A stretch of 64,000 nucleotides of DNA, from positions 2,232,001 to 2,296,000 of the forward strand of contig NZ_CP011310.1 in the NCBI RefSeq assembly GCF_001077815.2, in the 5' to 3' direction. The notes below the pieces were generated by a model, which did no database searches, was not told where the DNA came from, and saw only the letters and a list, made by a program, of their open reading frames with translations. Below are positions 1-11,608 of the stretch, piece by piece (the stretch's first letter is position 1; each line of letters begins with the position of its first letter). The translations under genes were made by a program, and so were the position numbers. The stretch comes from Aurantiacibacter atlanticus (GTDB lineage Bacteria; Pseudomonadota; Alphaproteobacteria; Sphingomonadales; Sphingomonadaceae).

Positions 1-415
1 CGCCAGCGCGTTCGCGCCGCAATGCGCGGGAATAGGCAGCGGGGGAAAGGCCCACTGCGCGCGTAAAGATGCGCTGGAAATGGGTCGCGGAATAGCCGGT
101 GATCGCGCCCAGCCTTTCCAGCGAAACAGGAGCTTCCGCATGCCTTATTATATCGAGCGCTTCTTTCACCGCGGCTTCTTCCCGGCTTTGCTGGTCTGGC
201 GCGCAGCGTTTGCAGGCACGTAATCCGGCAGCTTCGGCAGCTTCACCATTGGCATAGAATTTCACATTCTTGCGCATGGGCGGGCGCGCAGGGCAGCTGG
301 GCCGGCAATAAATACCGGTGGAATGCACACCTGTTACAAACACGCCATCGAAGCGGCGATCCTTCGCCAGAGCAATGCGCCAGCAATCATCATCCGAAAG
401 GGCCTGATCAATCAT
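1..415 (-). CDS. ada: Ada-family alkylation repair regulator, 5' part only (cut by window edge)
   Basis: The gene reads leftwards and leaves the window at base 1, so only about the first 138 residues are visible. Residues 1-75 form an Ada metal-binding domain with the four zinc ligands C37, C41, C68 and C71 (GIYCRPSCPARPP and ACKRC). Residues from about 80 form an AraC-type helix-turn-helix containing GYSATHFQRIFTRAVG. In Ada proteins the first cysteine takes methyl groups from phosphotriesters in DNA and switches the protein into an activator of alkylation-repair genes. The C-terminal part (AlkA- or Ogt-like) lies outside the window, so the exact subtype is unknown. Start taken as the ATG at 413-415. 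An in-frame ATG at 449-451 would add 12 residues. Confidence 0.85.
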   Translation of the reverse strand, partial: MIDQALSDDDCWRIALAKDRRFDGVFVTGVHSTGIYCRPSCPARPPMRKNVKFYANGEAAEAAGLRACKRCAPDQQSREEAAVKEALDIIRHAEAPVSLERLGAITGYSATHFQRIFTRAVGLSPAAYSRALRRERAG

Positions 416-551
416 GGCGAGCCACGCATTTCGGCAGCGCAAGGATGGCATATGGCATCAATTGTCTCCTTCGCTGCCTTTCTAACCTTCCCCACATAGC
501 TGCGCGTCCCGAAGCTTGCGGTCAATGTCATGAAGGGTACAGAAGCCGGTG

Positions 552-2123
552 ATGCACCGGATTCTCACATCGCTCGCGCTGCTTGTCGCAATTCTGGCCC
601 TGCACCCCAAACCGGCGCTGGCTGACCCTGCCGATATAGAGGCCGCAACGCGCGGCGTGGTGCGCGTGGTCATCATTGGCCGCGACGGGGAGGAAATCTT
701 TCCTATATCGCACGGCACCGGTTTTGCCGTGGGCGGCGAACGCATCGTCACTAATGCGCATGTCGTGGCGCAGGCGGTGGCGGATGACAGGCTGTCTATC
801 GGCATCGTCCCTGCCGATGGTGATCGTGCAGTTTACGCCCGGCTTGTTTCGGTGAGCAAGCGCAATGACCTTGCCCTGATCGAGGCGACAGAGCCTTTGG
901 GTCTGCCGCCTCTCACCATTTCCGGCAATCCGGCGCAGACAGGCACGGTGATGGCCATTGGCTATCCACTCAATGTGGACAGGGCGCAGGGCCTTTCCTT
1001 TTCGGACATGTTCCGCGCCCAGCCCCCCGTTACCGCCACGGGCTTTCTTTCAGGCCGCCGCCCCAGCCGTGATTTCGATACACTGTTGCACACAGCGCCG
1101 ATTGCGGCGGGCAATAGTGGCGGACCACTAGTGGATGAATGCGGCAGGGTGATGGGCGTCAATTCCTTCGGCGCGGAGAGCGGCGGGTCCGATGCAGAAT
1201 TCTTCTTCGCCGTTTCCACCCGTGAATTGCTGCCCTTCCTGCGCGCCAATGGCGTCAGCCCGCGCATGAATTCATCCCAATGCCGCAGCCTTGCCGATCT
1301 CGATGCAGAACAGCGCGTCCGCGAAAATGAGGCGCGCGCCACTGCCGAACGTATCGCTGAACATAAAGCCAACGCATTGGCGCAGCGCACTACGGAAATG
1401 CGCCGCACTATCGGCTTTGCGGTAATGGACGAACGTGACAACAAGCTGGCGCTGGCATTCCTCTTGCTGCTGATAGCGTGCGGTGCAGTCGCGCTCGCCA
1501 CCTTTGGCCATATACAAAAAGACATGCGCCTGCGCACGGCGGCTGGTGCAGTGGCCTTGATCGCGGTGGTCGGTGCCACTCTTGCCTGGTTTACCCGCCC
1601 GTCCTTCAACCAGGTCGATACCCGCGTTGAAGAATTGCTGCGCGCTGCAATGGATAATGACGAGGCCGGCCCGATTGCACCGAATGGCGGCGGATCCGGC
1701 GCAGGCGACCTTGTCTGCGTGCTGGATACCGCGAGGAGCCGCTTCGTCGGCGATCCGGCCGAGGATATCGAACTGGGCTGGTCGGATGAAGGCTGTGTCA
1801 ATGCGCGCACGCAATATGGACTTGAAAATGGCGAGTGGACCCGGATCTTCGTCCCGTCGAGCGAAGCGGCGGTATCGGTCAACAGTTTCGATCCGCTTGC
1901 GGGTGAACTGGTGATGGAACGCTATCTGCTCGATCGCCAATTGATGACGGCGGCCCGCAACGCGCGCGGAAAATACCGCGCACCATCATGCGGCGCTGGA
2001 GAAGATGCTGCACGTGAACTGGGCAGCCACCAATCCGCCATCATGGCCGCATTGCCGCAAAGCCCGAATGAACGACTGGTTTATACCTGCGCACCCTCTG
2101 ACAGCAGCGCTTCGCAGGACTAG
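552..2123 (+). CDS. Trypsin-like serine protease with C-terminal membrane segments
   Basis: This is a 523-residue protein. An N-terminal signal peptide (residues 1-24, ending ALA) is followed by a trypsin-like domain. The catalytic triad is visible: H70 in TNAHVV, D106 in RNDLALI and S189 in AAGNSGGPLV. There is no PDZ domain. After a charged, probably coiled stretch (about 250-285) come two hydrophobic segments (about 299-317 and 330-347) and then a C-terminal soluble part. The fold is that of the DegP/HtrA (S1C) protease group, but this arrangement suggests a membrane-anchored envelope protease. Its substrate is unknown. A GTG directly before the ATG (549-551) is an equally possible start. 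The gene stands alone and ends 152 bases before atpH. Confidence 0.8.
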   Translation: MHRILTSLALLVAILALHPKPALADPADIEAATRGVVRVVIIGRDGEEIFPISHGTGFAVGGERIVTNAHVVAQAVADDRLSIGIVPADGDRAVYARLVSVSKRNDLALIEATEPLGLPPLTISGNPAQTGTVMAIGYPLNVDRAQGLSFSDMFRAQPPVTATGFLSGRRPSRDFDTLLHTAPIAAGNSGGPLVDECGRVMGVNSFGAESGGSDAEFFFAVSTRELLPFLRANGVSPRMNSSQCRSLADLDAEQRVRENEARATAERIAEHKANALAQRTTEMRRTIGFAVMDERDNKLALAFLLLLIACGAVALATFGHIQKDMRLRTAAGAVALIAVVGATLAWFTRPSFNQVDTRVEELLRAAMDNDEAGPIAPNGGGSGAGDLVCVLDTARSRFVGDPAEDIELGWSDEGCVNARTQYGLENGEWTRIFVPSSEAAVSVNSFDPLAGELVMERYLLDRQLMTAARNARGKYRAPSCGAGEDAARELGSHQSAIMAALPQSPNERLVYTCAPSDSSASQD

Positions 2124-2275
2124 GGCAATGCTGCGGGGTACAAGTGGCTCACCACCGGGTTGCATCCCCCGCCACCCGATGCTAGTCGCGCGCCAGCTTT
2201 GGAGGGATGCCTTGGTGTATTCGATTCCACAGCACCCGTTTTTTTCCGTTTCTCGGACCCAAGAGGACTTCTCGC

Positions 2276-2833
2276 GTGGAGCTTTCCGCCGGTATACAGG
2301 CTAGTCTGGCAGGGCGTTATGCCAGTGCCTTATTCGATCTCGCTAGCGAGGCGGGGACCGTCACCGCTGTCGAATCTGATCTCGACAAACTCGATGCCGC
2401 ATTGCGCGAATCGGATGAATTGCGTGCGCTGATCCGCAATCCGGAAATCAGCCGCACACAAATCGCCGACGTGATGTCCGGCATTGGCGCGCATCTCGGC
2501 CTGTCCGAACTGACGCGCAATTTTCTCGGCGTGCTGGCGGACAATCGCCGCGTGTCTGCCCTGCCCGGCATGATCCGCGCTTTTGCCACTATCGCTGCCG
2601 CCCAGCGCGGTGAAGTGCAGGCCGAAGTCGCCAGCGCCCATGCGCTGACCGATGAACAGATTGCCACACTGGAAACGAAGCTGCGCGCCCGCGAAGGCCG
2701 CACCGTCAAACTGAAATCGCGCGTCGATCCCGACCTTCTGGGCGGGCTCGTCGTCACTATTGGATCGCAGCGCATCGACAGCTCGATCCGTACCCGTCTC
2801 AACTCCCTTGCCCAGGCCATGAAAAGCGCCTGA
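2276..2833 (+). CDS. atpH: ATP synthase F1 subunit delta
   Basis: This 185-residue protein is the delta (OSCP-like) subunit, which links the F1 head to the b-subunit stalk on the cytoplasmic face. The N-terminal helical domain begins [14 protein letters not shown], and the C-terminal region carries [21 protein letters not shown], both family hallmarks. Start chosen as the GTG at 2276-2278. It has AGAGGA-like Shine-Dalgarno bases at about 2262-2267 and gives the usual family length of about 180, while the open frame further upstream has no delta homology. First gene of atpHAG-x-DC. The F0 genes are not in this window, as is normal in alphaproteobacteria where F0 is a separate operon. Confidence 0.96.
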   Translation: MELSAGIQASLAGRYASALFDLASEAGTVTAVESDLDKLDAALRESDELRALIRNPEISRTQIADVMSGIGAHLGLSELTRNFLGVLADNRRVSALPGMIRAFATIAAAQRGEVQAEVASAHALTDEQIATLETKLRAREGRTVKLKSRVDPDLLGGLVVTIGSQRIDSSIRTRLNSLAQAMKSA

Positions 2834-4390
<1,557 letters not shown>

Positions 4391-4416
4391 GCCTGATAGA
4401 GAGCTAGGGAGCCGAA

Positions 4417-5286
4417 ATGGCCAGCCTTAAAGAACTGAAAGATCGTATCGGGTCGGTAAAGTCGACCCAGAAGATCACCAAGGCCAAGCAGATGGTCGCC
4501 GCGGCAAAGCTGCGCAAGGCGCAGGCGGCTGCCGAGGCTGCCCGTCCCTATGCGGAGCGTCTGGGGTCGGTCATGGGCTCGCTCGCGAGCAAGGTAAGTA
4601 GTGACAGTGCGCCATTGCTGCTGCGCGGTACCGGATCGGACAAGCGCCACCTGCTGGTGGTCGTGAACACCGACAAGGGCTTGTGCGGCGGTCTTAACGC
4701 CAATATCGTGAAAGAAGCGAAGAAGCAGGCCCGCGCGCTGATAGCAGAAGGCAAGGACGTGTCCTTTTACCTCGTCGGCAAAAAGGGCCGCGCGCCGCTG
4801 CGCCGCGAATATCCCGAATCCATCGGTGCGGGCTATGATACATCCAGCGTCCGCAACATCGGTTTCGAAGAAGCCGACGCCATCTCCAATGAACTGATCG
4901 GCAAGTTCGAATCCGGTGAATTCGATGTCGCGCACCTCGTCTATCCAACTTTCAAGAGCGCGCTGGCACAGGATCCCACCACGGTACAATTGCTGCCCGT
5001 GCCCGCTCCTGAAACGCAGGACGCATCGGATGCGGTGGTCGAATACGAACCGGATGAGGAAGCCATCCTCGCTGAATTACTGCCGCGGTACGTCAAGACA
5101 CAGCTGTTCGGCGCCTTGCTCGAACGCGAGGCATCCGAGCAAGGGGCCTCGATGACTGCGATGGACAACGCCACACGCAATGCGGGCGATCTGATCGACA
5201 AACTGACCATCCAGTATAACCGTAGCCGCCAGGCCGCGATTACTACTGAACTCATCGAAATCATTGCCGGCGCAGAAGCGCTCTAA
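4417..5286 (+). CDS. atpG: ATP synthase F1 subunit gamma
   Basis: A 289-residue gamma subunit, the rotating central shaft of F1. The N-terminal helix begins [20 protein letters not shown], and the C-terminal helix ends with [22 protein letters not shown], both characteristic and required for torque transfer. [13 protein letters not shown] is the conserved central motif near residue 90. Length and ends match the family. Start ATG at 4417 after the purine-rich bases gagctagggagccg. The following gene is a small lipoprotein rather than atpD, which interrupts the usual atpG-atpD junction. Confidence 0.97.
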   Translation: MASLKELKDRIGSVKSTQKITKAKQMVAAAKLRKAQAAAEAARPYAERLGSVMGSLASKVSSDSAPLLLRGTGSDKRHLLVVVNTDKGLCGGLNANIVKEAKKQARALIAEGKDVSFYLVGKKGRAPLRREYPESIGAGYDTSSVRNIGFEEADAISNELIGKFESGEFDVAHLVYPTFKSALAQDPTTVQLLPVPAPETQDASDAVVEYEPDEEAILAELLPRYVKTQLFGALLEREASEQGASMTAMDNATRNAGDLIDKLTIQYNRSRQAAITTELIEIIAGAEAL

Positions 5287-5301
5287 GCGGGAAATCGAAA
5301 C

Positions 5302-7163
<1,862 letters not shown>

Positions 7164-7170
7164 TACATCA

Positions 7171-7193
7171 CCTCTCCCTGCAGAAGGGAGAGG
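7171..7193. other. Perfect 9-bp hairpin between atpD and atpC
   Basis: CCTCTCCCT at 7171-7179 and AGGGAGAGG at 7185-7193 form a perfect stem with a 5-base loop (GCAGA). It begins 8 bases after the atpD stop and ends just before the ribosome-binding region of atpC. There is no T run, so it is not a classical terminator. It may act as an RNA-processing or stability element that sets the lower dose of epsilon relative to beta, but that role is inferred. Confidence 0.6.
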
Positions 7194-7208
7194 TCATTGG
7201 AAGATAAC

Positions 7209-7466
7209 ATGGCACTACATTTCGAACTCGTCACTCCGTCCAGCCTGGTCCGCTCCGAAGACGTTCACATGGTGGTCGTCCCCGGTAGCGAAGGCGAATT
7301 CGGCGTGCTGGAAGGCCACGCGCCTTTCATGTCGACTATCCGTGATGGCGCGGTGCAGGTCTGGAAGACCGAAGGCGCTGAGCCGGAAAGCATCGAAGTG
7401 CGCGGCGGCTTTGCCGAGGTTGGCGAAAACGGCCTGACTGTGCTGGCCGAACACGTCGACGGCTGA
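7209..7466 (+). CDS. atpC: ATP synthase F1 subunit epsilon, short form
   Basis: An 85-residue epsilon subunit containing only the N-terminal beta-sandwich domain ([46 protein letters not shown]). Most bacterial epsilon subunits are about 130-140 residues and carry a C-terminal helical hairpin that can inhibit rotation. That hairpin is absent here. Short forms occur in alphaproteobacteria, where a separate zeta subunit is known to inhibit F1. Start ATG at 7209 is preceded by GGAAG at 7199-7203. An in-frame TTG at 7197 would add MEDN but has no better signal. Last gene of the operon, followed by a strong terminator. Confidence 0.93.
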   Translation: MALHFELVTPSSLVRSEDVHMVVVPGSEGEFGVLEGHAPFMSTIRDGAVQVWKTEGAEPESIEVRGGFAEVGENGLTVLAEHVDG

Positions 7467-7493
7467 TCCTTCGTAAAATCTCTGTCCTACAAC

Positions 7494-7524
7494 AAGGGCC
7501 GCAGCGAAAGTTGCGGCCCTTTTT
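7494..7524 (+). terminator. Rho-independent terminator of the atp operon
   Basis: AAGGGCCGCA (7494-7503) pairs perfectly with TGCGGCCCTT (7512-7521) around an 8-base loop. A T tract runs to 7524. It starts 28 bases after the atpC stop codon. Confidence 0.92.
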
Positions 7525-7567
7525 GCTTGGGCTGTAATCGCATGAATTGGAAAAAATCTGGTGTAAG

Positions 7568-7660
7568 TGTCACCTTTCAACTTCGCGCGCCAAACCATTG
7601 GTCCGGTTCGATAATCAATCGACTCATGCAGGGTGACGCAGTGTCACCTTTGTCACCTTT
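7568..7660. repeat. Three copies of TGTCACCTTT
   Basis: TGTCACCTTT occurs at 7568-7577, 7642-7651 and 7651-7660, the last two sharing one base. A nearby inverted GGTGACGCAG lies at about 7632. The copies sit between the atp terminator and the 3' end of the convergent HNH gene, and the last one covers that gene's stop codon. The function is unknown. Confidence 0.55.
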
Positions 7661-7937
7661 GCGCACTGCGCGTCGGCGCATGAAAATCAGGCGGTTTGCC
7701 TGCTATCCAGCGAAGGAATTTGGCGATTTCCTCATGCTCCCGCAATGGTCCGCGCTCGCCATCGATGCGCGCCAGTTCTGCATTGGTGAAATGCGTATGG
7801 ATGGTGCGGTGACAGATGGGGTGCACCCGCACTGTCGCGCGCCCCTTTTTCGCCTTGGGCACGATGTGATGCAATTGCACTTTACTACCAAGCGGGCGTT
7901 CACACAGCCAGCACACAACGTCGCCGGGAGAGGTCAT
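7653..7937 (-). CDS. Small HNH nuclease-like protein
   Basis: A 94-residue protein with an HNH-type beta-beta-alpha metal fold. C9 and C12 (CWLC) and a second metal pair around HPICH (39-43) flank the LHHIVPK motif (22-28). HNH domains of this size are found in homing endonucleases, restriction enzymes and phage packaging proteins, and free-standing copies in alphaproteobacteria are mostly uncharacterised. Start ATG at 7935-7937 is preceded by AAGGAAG, a good ribosome-binding site. It is convergent with atpC and divergent from the membrane glycosyltransferase at 7994. No partner gene (methylase, phage gene) is adjacent, so a restriction role is not supported. Confidence 0.75.
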   Translation of the reverse strand: MTSPGDVVCWLCERPLGSKVQLHHIVPKAKKGRATVRVHPICHRTIHTHFTNAELARIDGERGPLREHEEIAKFLRWIAGKPPDFHAPTRSAQR

Positions 7938-7993
7938 AAAGCTTCCTTAACCACGTTTGCGCCATGGCAGAGTGAACCGGAGAAGCGCACGCG

Positions 7994-9484
7994 ATGAATA
8001 TGATGGCAGCAGCATTGCAGGAGGACAAGCGAGGGCCGCTCGCTGTGCTGTTGCGCGGCGATGTCGTGCCGCTTGCCGCGCTCGCCCTGCTCGTGCTTGC
8101 TACGCGCGCCATCTGGTTCGGCGATCCGGTCGCCGATTTCGACGAGCAGCTTTACAGTTTTATCGGCTGGCGCATGACCTATGGCGAATTGCCCTTCGTC
8201 GATTGGTGGGACCGCAAGCCTTTCGGATTATTCGCGATCTTCGGCACAGCCCATGCTGTGTTCGGACCGGGACCGCTGGCCTATCAACTCGTGGCAACTG
8301 CCTTTGCGCTGGCCGGAGCATATCTCACCTACAGGCTGGCGCGCCGGCTGGTGGGGCGCTTCTCGGCGACTATCGCAGCTGCGATCGGGACGATACTGCT
8401 GTGCGCCTATGCCAGCTATTCAGGACAGAGCGAGGTGTTCTTCGTGCCGCTGATGCTCGGCATGGCGGCATTGCTGGTCGATATCGATCACCCCGCTTTT
8501 ACCCGCCGCGCCATGTGGGCAATGCTGCTGGGCGGACTTGCCTTGCAGATCAAATATACGGTTCTGCCGCAATGCGCCTTTTTCGGCCTTTACGCGGTGT
8601 GGGTTGAACACAGGCGCGGCGCGGCAACCGCGCGCATAATCGGGCTGGGCGCGACTTTTGTCACGCTTGGCTTGTTGCCGACAGCTCTCGTCGCGCTGCT
8701 TTATGCCTCAATCGGAGAATTTGACGCATGGCTGTTTGCCAATGTCCTTTCATTCTTTGATCGGCTGCCTGCACCGCAGGGCCGCTGGGCAGACGATCAC
8801 TGGCTTGGCATCTCGCCCATCGCCATTCTCGTAATTGGCGGCATATATGGCGCCCTTCGCATCACGCGGCCCGAACCCTTTATCACATGGCTGTTTTATG
8901 GTGGCTGGGCAGCTTCCACCTTGGCGAGCGTGCTGTTGCCGGGCACGGTCTATCTCTATTATTACGCCGCGCTGGCCGCGCCTGCTGCACTGGTTGCGTT
9001 GCCACTTCTCGATCGCCGCAGCCCGCTCAGTTTCGGACCGGGCATAGTATTGGCGGCGGCATTCCTCGCGCTGCTCGCCCTGCCCGATCGGCGCGAGCAG
9101 TCGCTGGCGGAAAGCGATACGGCAAAGGCGCTTGCCAGCGCGATTGCGCCGCATGTAGCATCTTCCGAAAATTGCCTGTGGTTGTGGGACGGGCCGACTG
9201 CGCTTTATCGCATGACGGGCAGCTGCGTCCCGACGCGCTTTGTTTATCCCGATCATCTGAATAATGCCCTTGAAACAAAGGCGCTGGGAATTGACCAGGC
9301 AGGTGAAGTCACGCGCATTCTTGCAACCCGGCCCGGTGCCATCGTCACCGCCAGCAGGCCGATGACGGTGCAGAACGAAGCCGCCGCCGCGCTGGTAAGA
9401 GCAGCGCTGGCAAAGGATTATCAGGAGAAGCTGACCGTCGAAATGCACAACCGCATGCTCACCGCATGGATCAGGCGCGATTGA
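7994..9484 (+). CDS. Integral-membrane glycosyltransferase, ArnT/GT39-like
   Basis: A 496-residue polytopic membrane protein. Its N-terminal layout matches the GT-C fold: a first membrane segment (about 25-42), then an acidic loop with D50-E51, and VDWWDRKPFG at about 69-78. In ArnT and protein O-mannosyltransferases this kind of loop carries the catalytic acid. About ten hydrophobic helices follow, with a soluble C-terminal tail from about residue 365. The likely role is transfer of a sugar from a polyprenyl-phosphate donor on the periplasmic side. The acceptor is unknown. It converges with the transporter at 9485, the two stop codons touching. It may work with the GT2 enzyme at 10577, which could supply the lipid-linked donor. 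Confidence 0.7.
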   Translation: MNMMAAALQEDKRGPLAVLLRGDVVPLAALALLVLATRAIWFGDPVADFDEQLYSFIGWRMTYGELPFVDWWDRKPFGLFAIFGTAHAVFGPGPLAYQLVATAFALAGAYLTYRLARRLVGRFSATIAAAIGTILLCAYASYSGQSEVFFVPLMLGMAALLVDIDHPAFTRRAMWAMLLGGLALQIKYTVLPQCAFFGLYAVWVEHRRGAATARIIGLGATFVTLGLLPTALVALLYASIGEFDAWLFANVLSFFDRLPAPQGRWADDHWLGISPIAILVIGGIYGALRITRPEPFITWLFYGGWAASTLASVLLPGTVYLYYYAALAAPAALVALPLLDRRSPLSFGPGIVLAAAFLALLALPDRREQSLAESDTAKALASAIAPHVASSENCLWLWDGPTALYRMTGSCVPTRFVYPDHLNNALETKALGIDQAGEVTRILATRPGAIVTASRPMTVQNEAAAALVRAALAKDYQEKLTVEMHNRMLTAWIRRD

Positions 9485-10390
9485 TCAGCGCGCCTTTGCC
9501 GCAGGCGTTGTATTGCGCCCCGCATGCCACAGCCACAATCCGGCGATAACGATCAGGCCCGCACCCAGCATCGCGACAGCATCAGGCATCTCGTCAAAGA
9601 AAAGCCAGGCCAGAAGGGTAGCGACAATCAATTGACCATAGGTCATCGGGGCAATCGTCGCCGCCCCTGCCCGCTCGGTCCCCATATAGATCAACCAGTG
9701 TGCCGCACTTGCAGAGAATGCCACAAATGCAACGCGGGCCATCACATGCCATTCTGGCCAGAACAGACGGAGAGATTCGATACCGCTGACGTGTCCGACA
9801 ATTGCAACCACCGTAATGACGATAGAGCCAGTGATGGCGACATATACTTGCATGGCCAGCGCACTTCCCGCGCCTCTGGCAGCGCGATTGGCAGTCATCA
9901 GCAAGGCAATGCCAAGCGCAGCCAAAAGCGGTAGTAAGGCGGCAAGGCCGATATTGGCAAAATTGGGGCGCAGAACGATAAGGACGCCCGCAAAGGCGAT
10001 AAAGATCGCGATGATCGTAGACAGTCGCAAACGCTCGCCCAAAAACAATGCCGCAAGCATCGCGGTGATCATCGGCTGGGTAAAGGATAGCGCCACCGCA
10101 TCGGCCAGTGGCATAAGCCAGACGCTGGCGAAAAATGCGATGGTAGCAATTGCAACGCTGATACCTCGCAAAAGCTGGATCATCGGCTTGGGAATGTTAC
10201 GAAATGGCGCTGTCCCCTGACGGGCCGCCAGCAGTGCGGAAAGGCCAATGGAGCCAAGGATGTAACGAAAGCCCGCTACGGCAGCAGGGGTCCAGGCTCC
10301 GTCCAGTCCCTTCACCACGGCATCGCCAACGGAAAGGAGGCAGAAGCCGGTCAGCGCGAAGAGCAGCCCCGCCCTGTCCGATTGTCGCAT
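9485..10390 (-). CDS. DMT-superfamily transporter (EamA repeats)
   Basis: A 301-residue protein with about ten hydrophobic segments in two EamA-type repeats (FALTGFCLLSVGDAVVKGL near the N-terminus, ALGIALLMTANRAARGAG in the second half). The family exports amino acids, nucleosides or drugs. The sequence alone does not give the substrate. Start ATG at 10388-10390 was chosen because the transporter homology begins immediately (RQSDRAGLLFAL). The open frame continues upstream to about 10957 but that part overlaps the divergent GT2 gene and looks like a shadow. The two genes are divergent with a 186-base gap. Confidence 0.8.
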   Translation of the reverse strand: MRQSDRAGLLFALTGFCLLSVGDAVVKGLDGAWTPAAVAGFRYILGSIGLSALLAARQGTAPFRNIPKPMIQLLRGISVAIATIAFFASVWLMPLADAVALSFTQPMITAMLAALFLGERLRLSTIIAIFIAFAGVLIVLRPNFANIGLAALLPLLAALGIALLMTANRAARGAGSALAMQVYVAITGSIVITVVAIVGHVSGIESLRLFWPEWHVMARVAFVAFSASAAHWLIYMGTERAGAATIAPMTYGQLIVATLLAWLFFDEMPDAVAMLGAGLIVIAGLWLWHAGRNTTPAAKAR

Positions 10391-10576
10391 GCCGTTGGTA
10401 TCCCTGTGATCCTGTATGCGCGGCTTAGGCTGCGCTAAACCCATGATCAACATTTCGGCACGATAATTCGAGGATGCATCATGGACCCGACAACATCCTT
10501 TACCTCGTGTTAAACACACATGCTTAACAAAGGGATGCGATAAGCCTAAAGCAGAGCTTCGCCGCGGGGGCCAGCA

Positions 10577-11608
10577 TTGACCAAACTCATCATTCAGATC
10601 CCCTGCCTCAACGAGGCAGAGACCCTGCCTGCAACCCTTGCTGCCTTGCCACGCAGCGTGGCCGGTATCGACGTGGTCGAATATCTGGTGATCGACGATG
10701 GCAGCAGCGATGGCACTGCGCAGATCGCACTGGAAGCAGGCGCGCATCACGTGGTAACTCACCGCCGCAATAGGGGCCTTGCTGCGGCCTTTCGCAGCGG
10801 AATAGACCGCGCATTGGCTGAAGGCGCGGATGTTATCGTCAACACCGATGGTGACGGGCAATATGAAGGCGCCGACATCGCCGCGCTGGTTACCCCCGTA
10901 GTGGATGGCCGCGCAGATATTGTCATAGGCGACCGCGGCGTTTCGCAGAATGCGCATTTCTCACCGCTCAAACGGCTTATCCAGCGCATCGGCAGCGGCG
11001 TAGTACAAAGCCTTGCCGGAACACATGTTTCAGACGCTGTCAGCGGCTTTCGGGCGATCAGCAGAGACGCGGCGCAGCGCATCAATATCACGACTGAATT
11101 TTCCTATACAACGGACATGCTGATCCAGGCCGGGCGCAAGCGCATGGCGATCATGACAGTGCCGGTGCGAACGCATGCCGCGGTGCGTCCCAGCCGCCTG
11201 TTCAAATCAGTGCCGCGCTTTATCCTGCAAACGGGTATCACCATGGCGCGTACCTTCACCGCCCACAAACCCTTGCGCGCCTTCGTCGGCACAGGAACGC
11301 TGATCGCCTTTATCGGTCTGCTGCCAATTGTGCGTTTTCTGTGGTTTTACGCCAATGGCGAGGGTGGCGGACATATCCAGTCGCTGGTGATCGGCGGTGC
11401 GCTGCTGGTGCTGGGTACGCTGGTGGCCATACTCGGCATGCTGGCCGATCTGGTTGCCGCCAATCGCAAGCTGATCGAGGAAAACCTCGCCCGCACCCGC
11501 TCGCTGGAGGACAGCATTGCAGCGCTTGCTCGTTCCACAAAGGACGCCGCGCAAAAGGAACCGGTAAGCGTGATCCGCATTAAGCCGGATCGAAAGCGCA
11601 CTTCGTGA
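10577..11608 (+). CDS. Family 2 glycosyltransferase with two C-terminal membrane helices
   Basis: A 343-residue protein. Residues 4-220 are a GT-A fold GT2 domain: IIQIPCLNEAETLP at the start, VIDDGSSDGT near 47, and the metal-binding acidic cluster NTDGDGQYE near 93. Two membrane helices follow (about 233-255 and 268-293) and a charged C-terminal tail. This matches the dolichol-phosphate-mannose-synthase/GtrB group, which makes polyprenyl-phosphate-linked sugars for membrane-embedded transferases. Start TTG at 10577 is where homology begins. It overlaps the next gene by 4 bases (GTGA), indicating translational coupling. The downstream gene is a membrane glycosyltransferase, so donor-maker and user are probably co-expressed. 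Confidence 0.85.
   Translation: MTKLIIQIPCLNEAETLPATLAALPRSVAGIDVVEYLVIDDGSSDGTAQIALEAGAHHVVTHRRNRGLAAAFRSGIDRALAEGADVIVNTDGDGQYEGADIAALVTPVVDGRADIVIGDRGVSQNAHFSPLKRLIQRIGSGVVQSLAGTHVSDAVSGFRAISRDAAQRINITTEFSYTTDMLIQAGRKRMAIMTVPVRTHAAVRPSRLFKSVPRFILQTGITMARTFTAHKPLRAFVGTGTLIAFIGLLPIVRFLWFYANGEGGGHIQSLVIGGALLVLGTLVAILGMLADLVAANRKLIEENLARTRSLEDSIAALARSTKDAAQKEPVSVIRIKPDRKRTS

Noticed and set aside
962..1882. Open frame antisense to the protease
   Set aside because: Ser/Arg/Ala-rich composition without domains, and the protease has a clear catalytic triad.
10510..10528. Possible CtrA site (two TTAA) before the GT2 gene
   Set aside because: The spacing is 10 bases; the known site needs 7.
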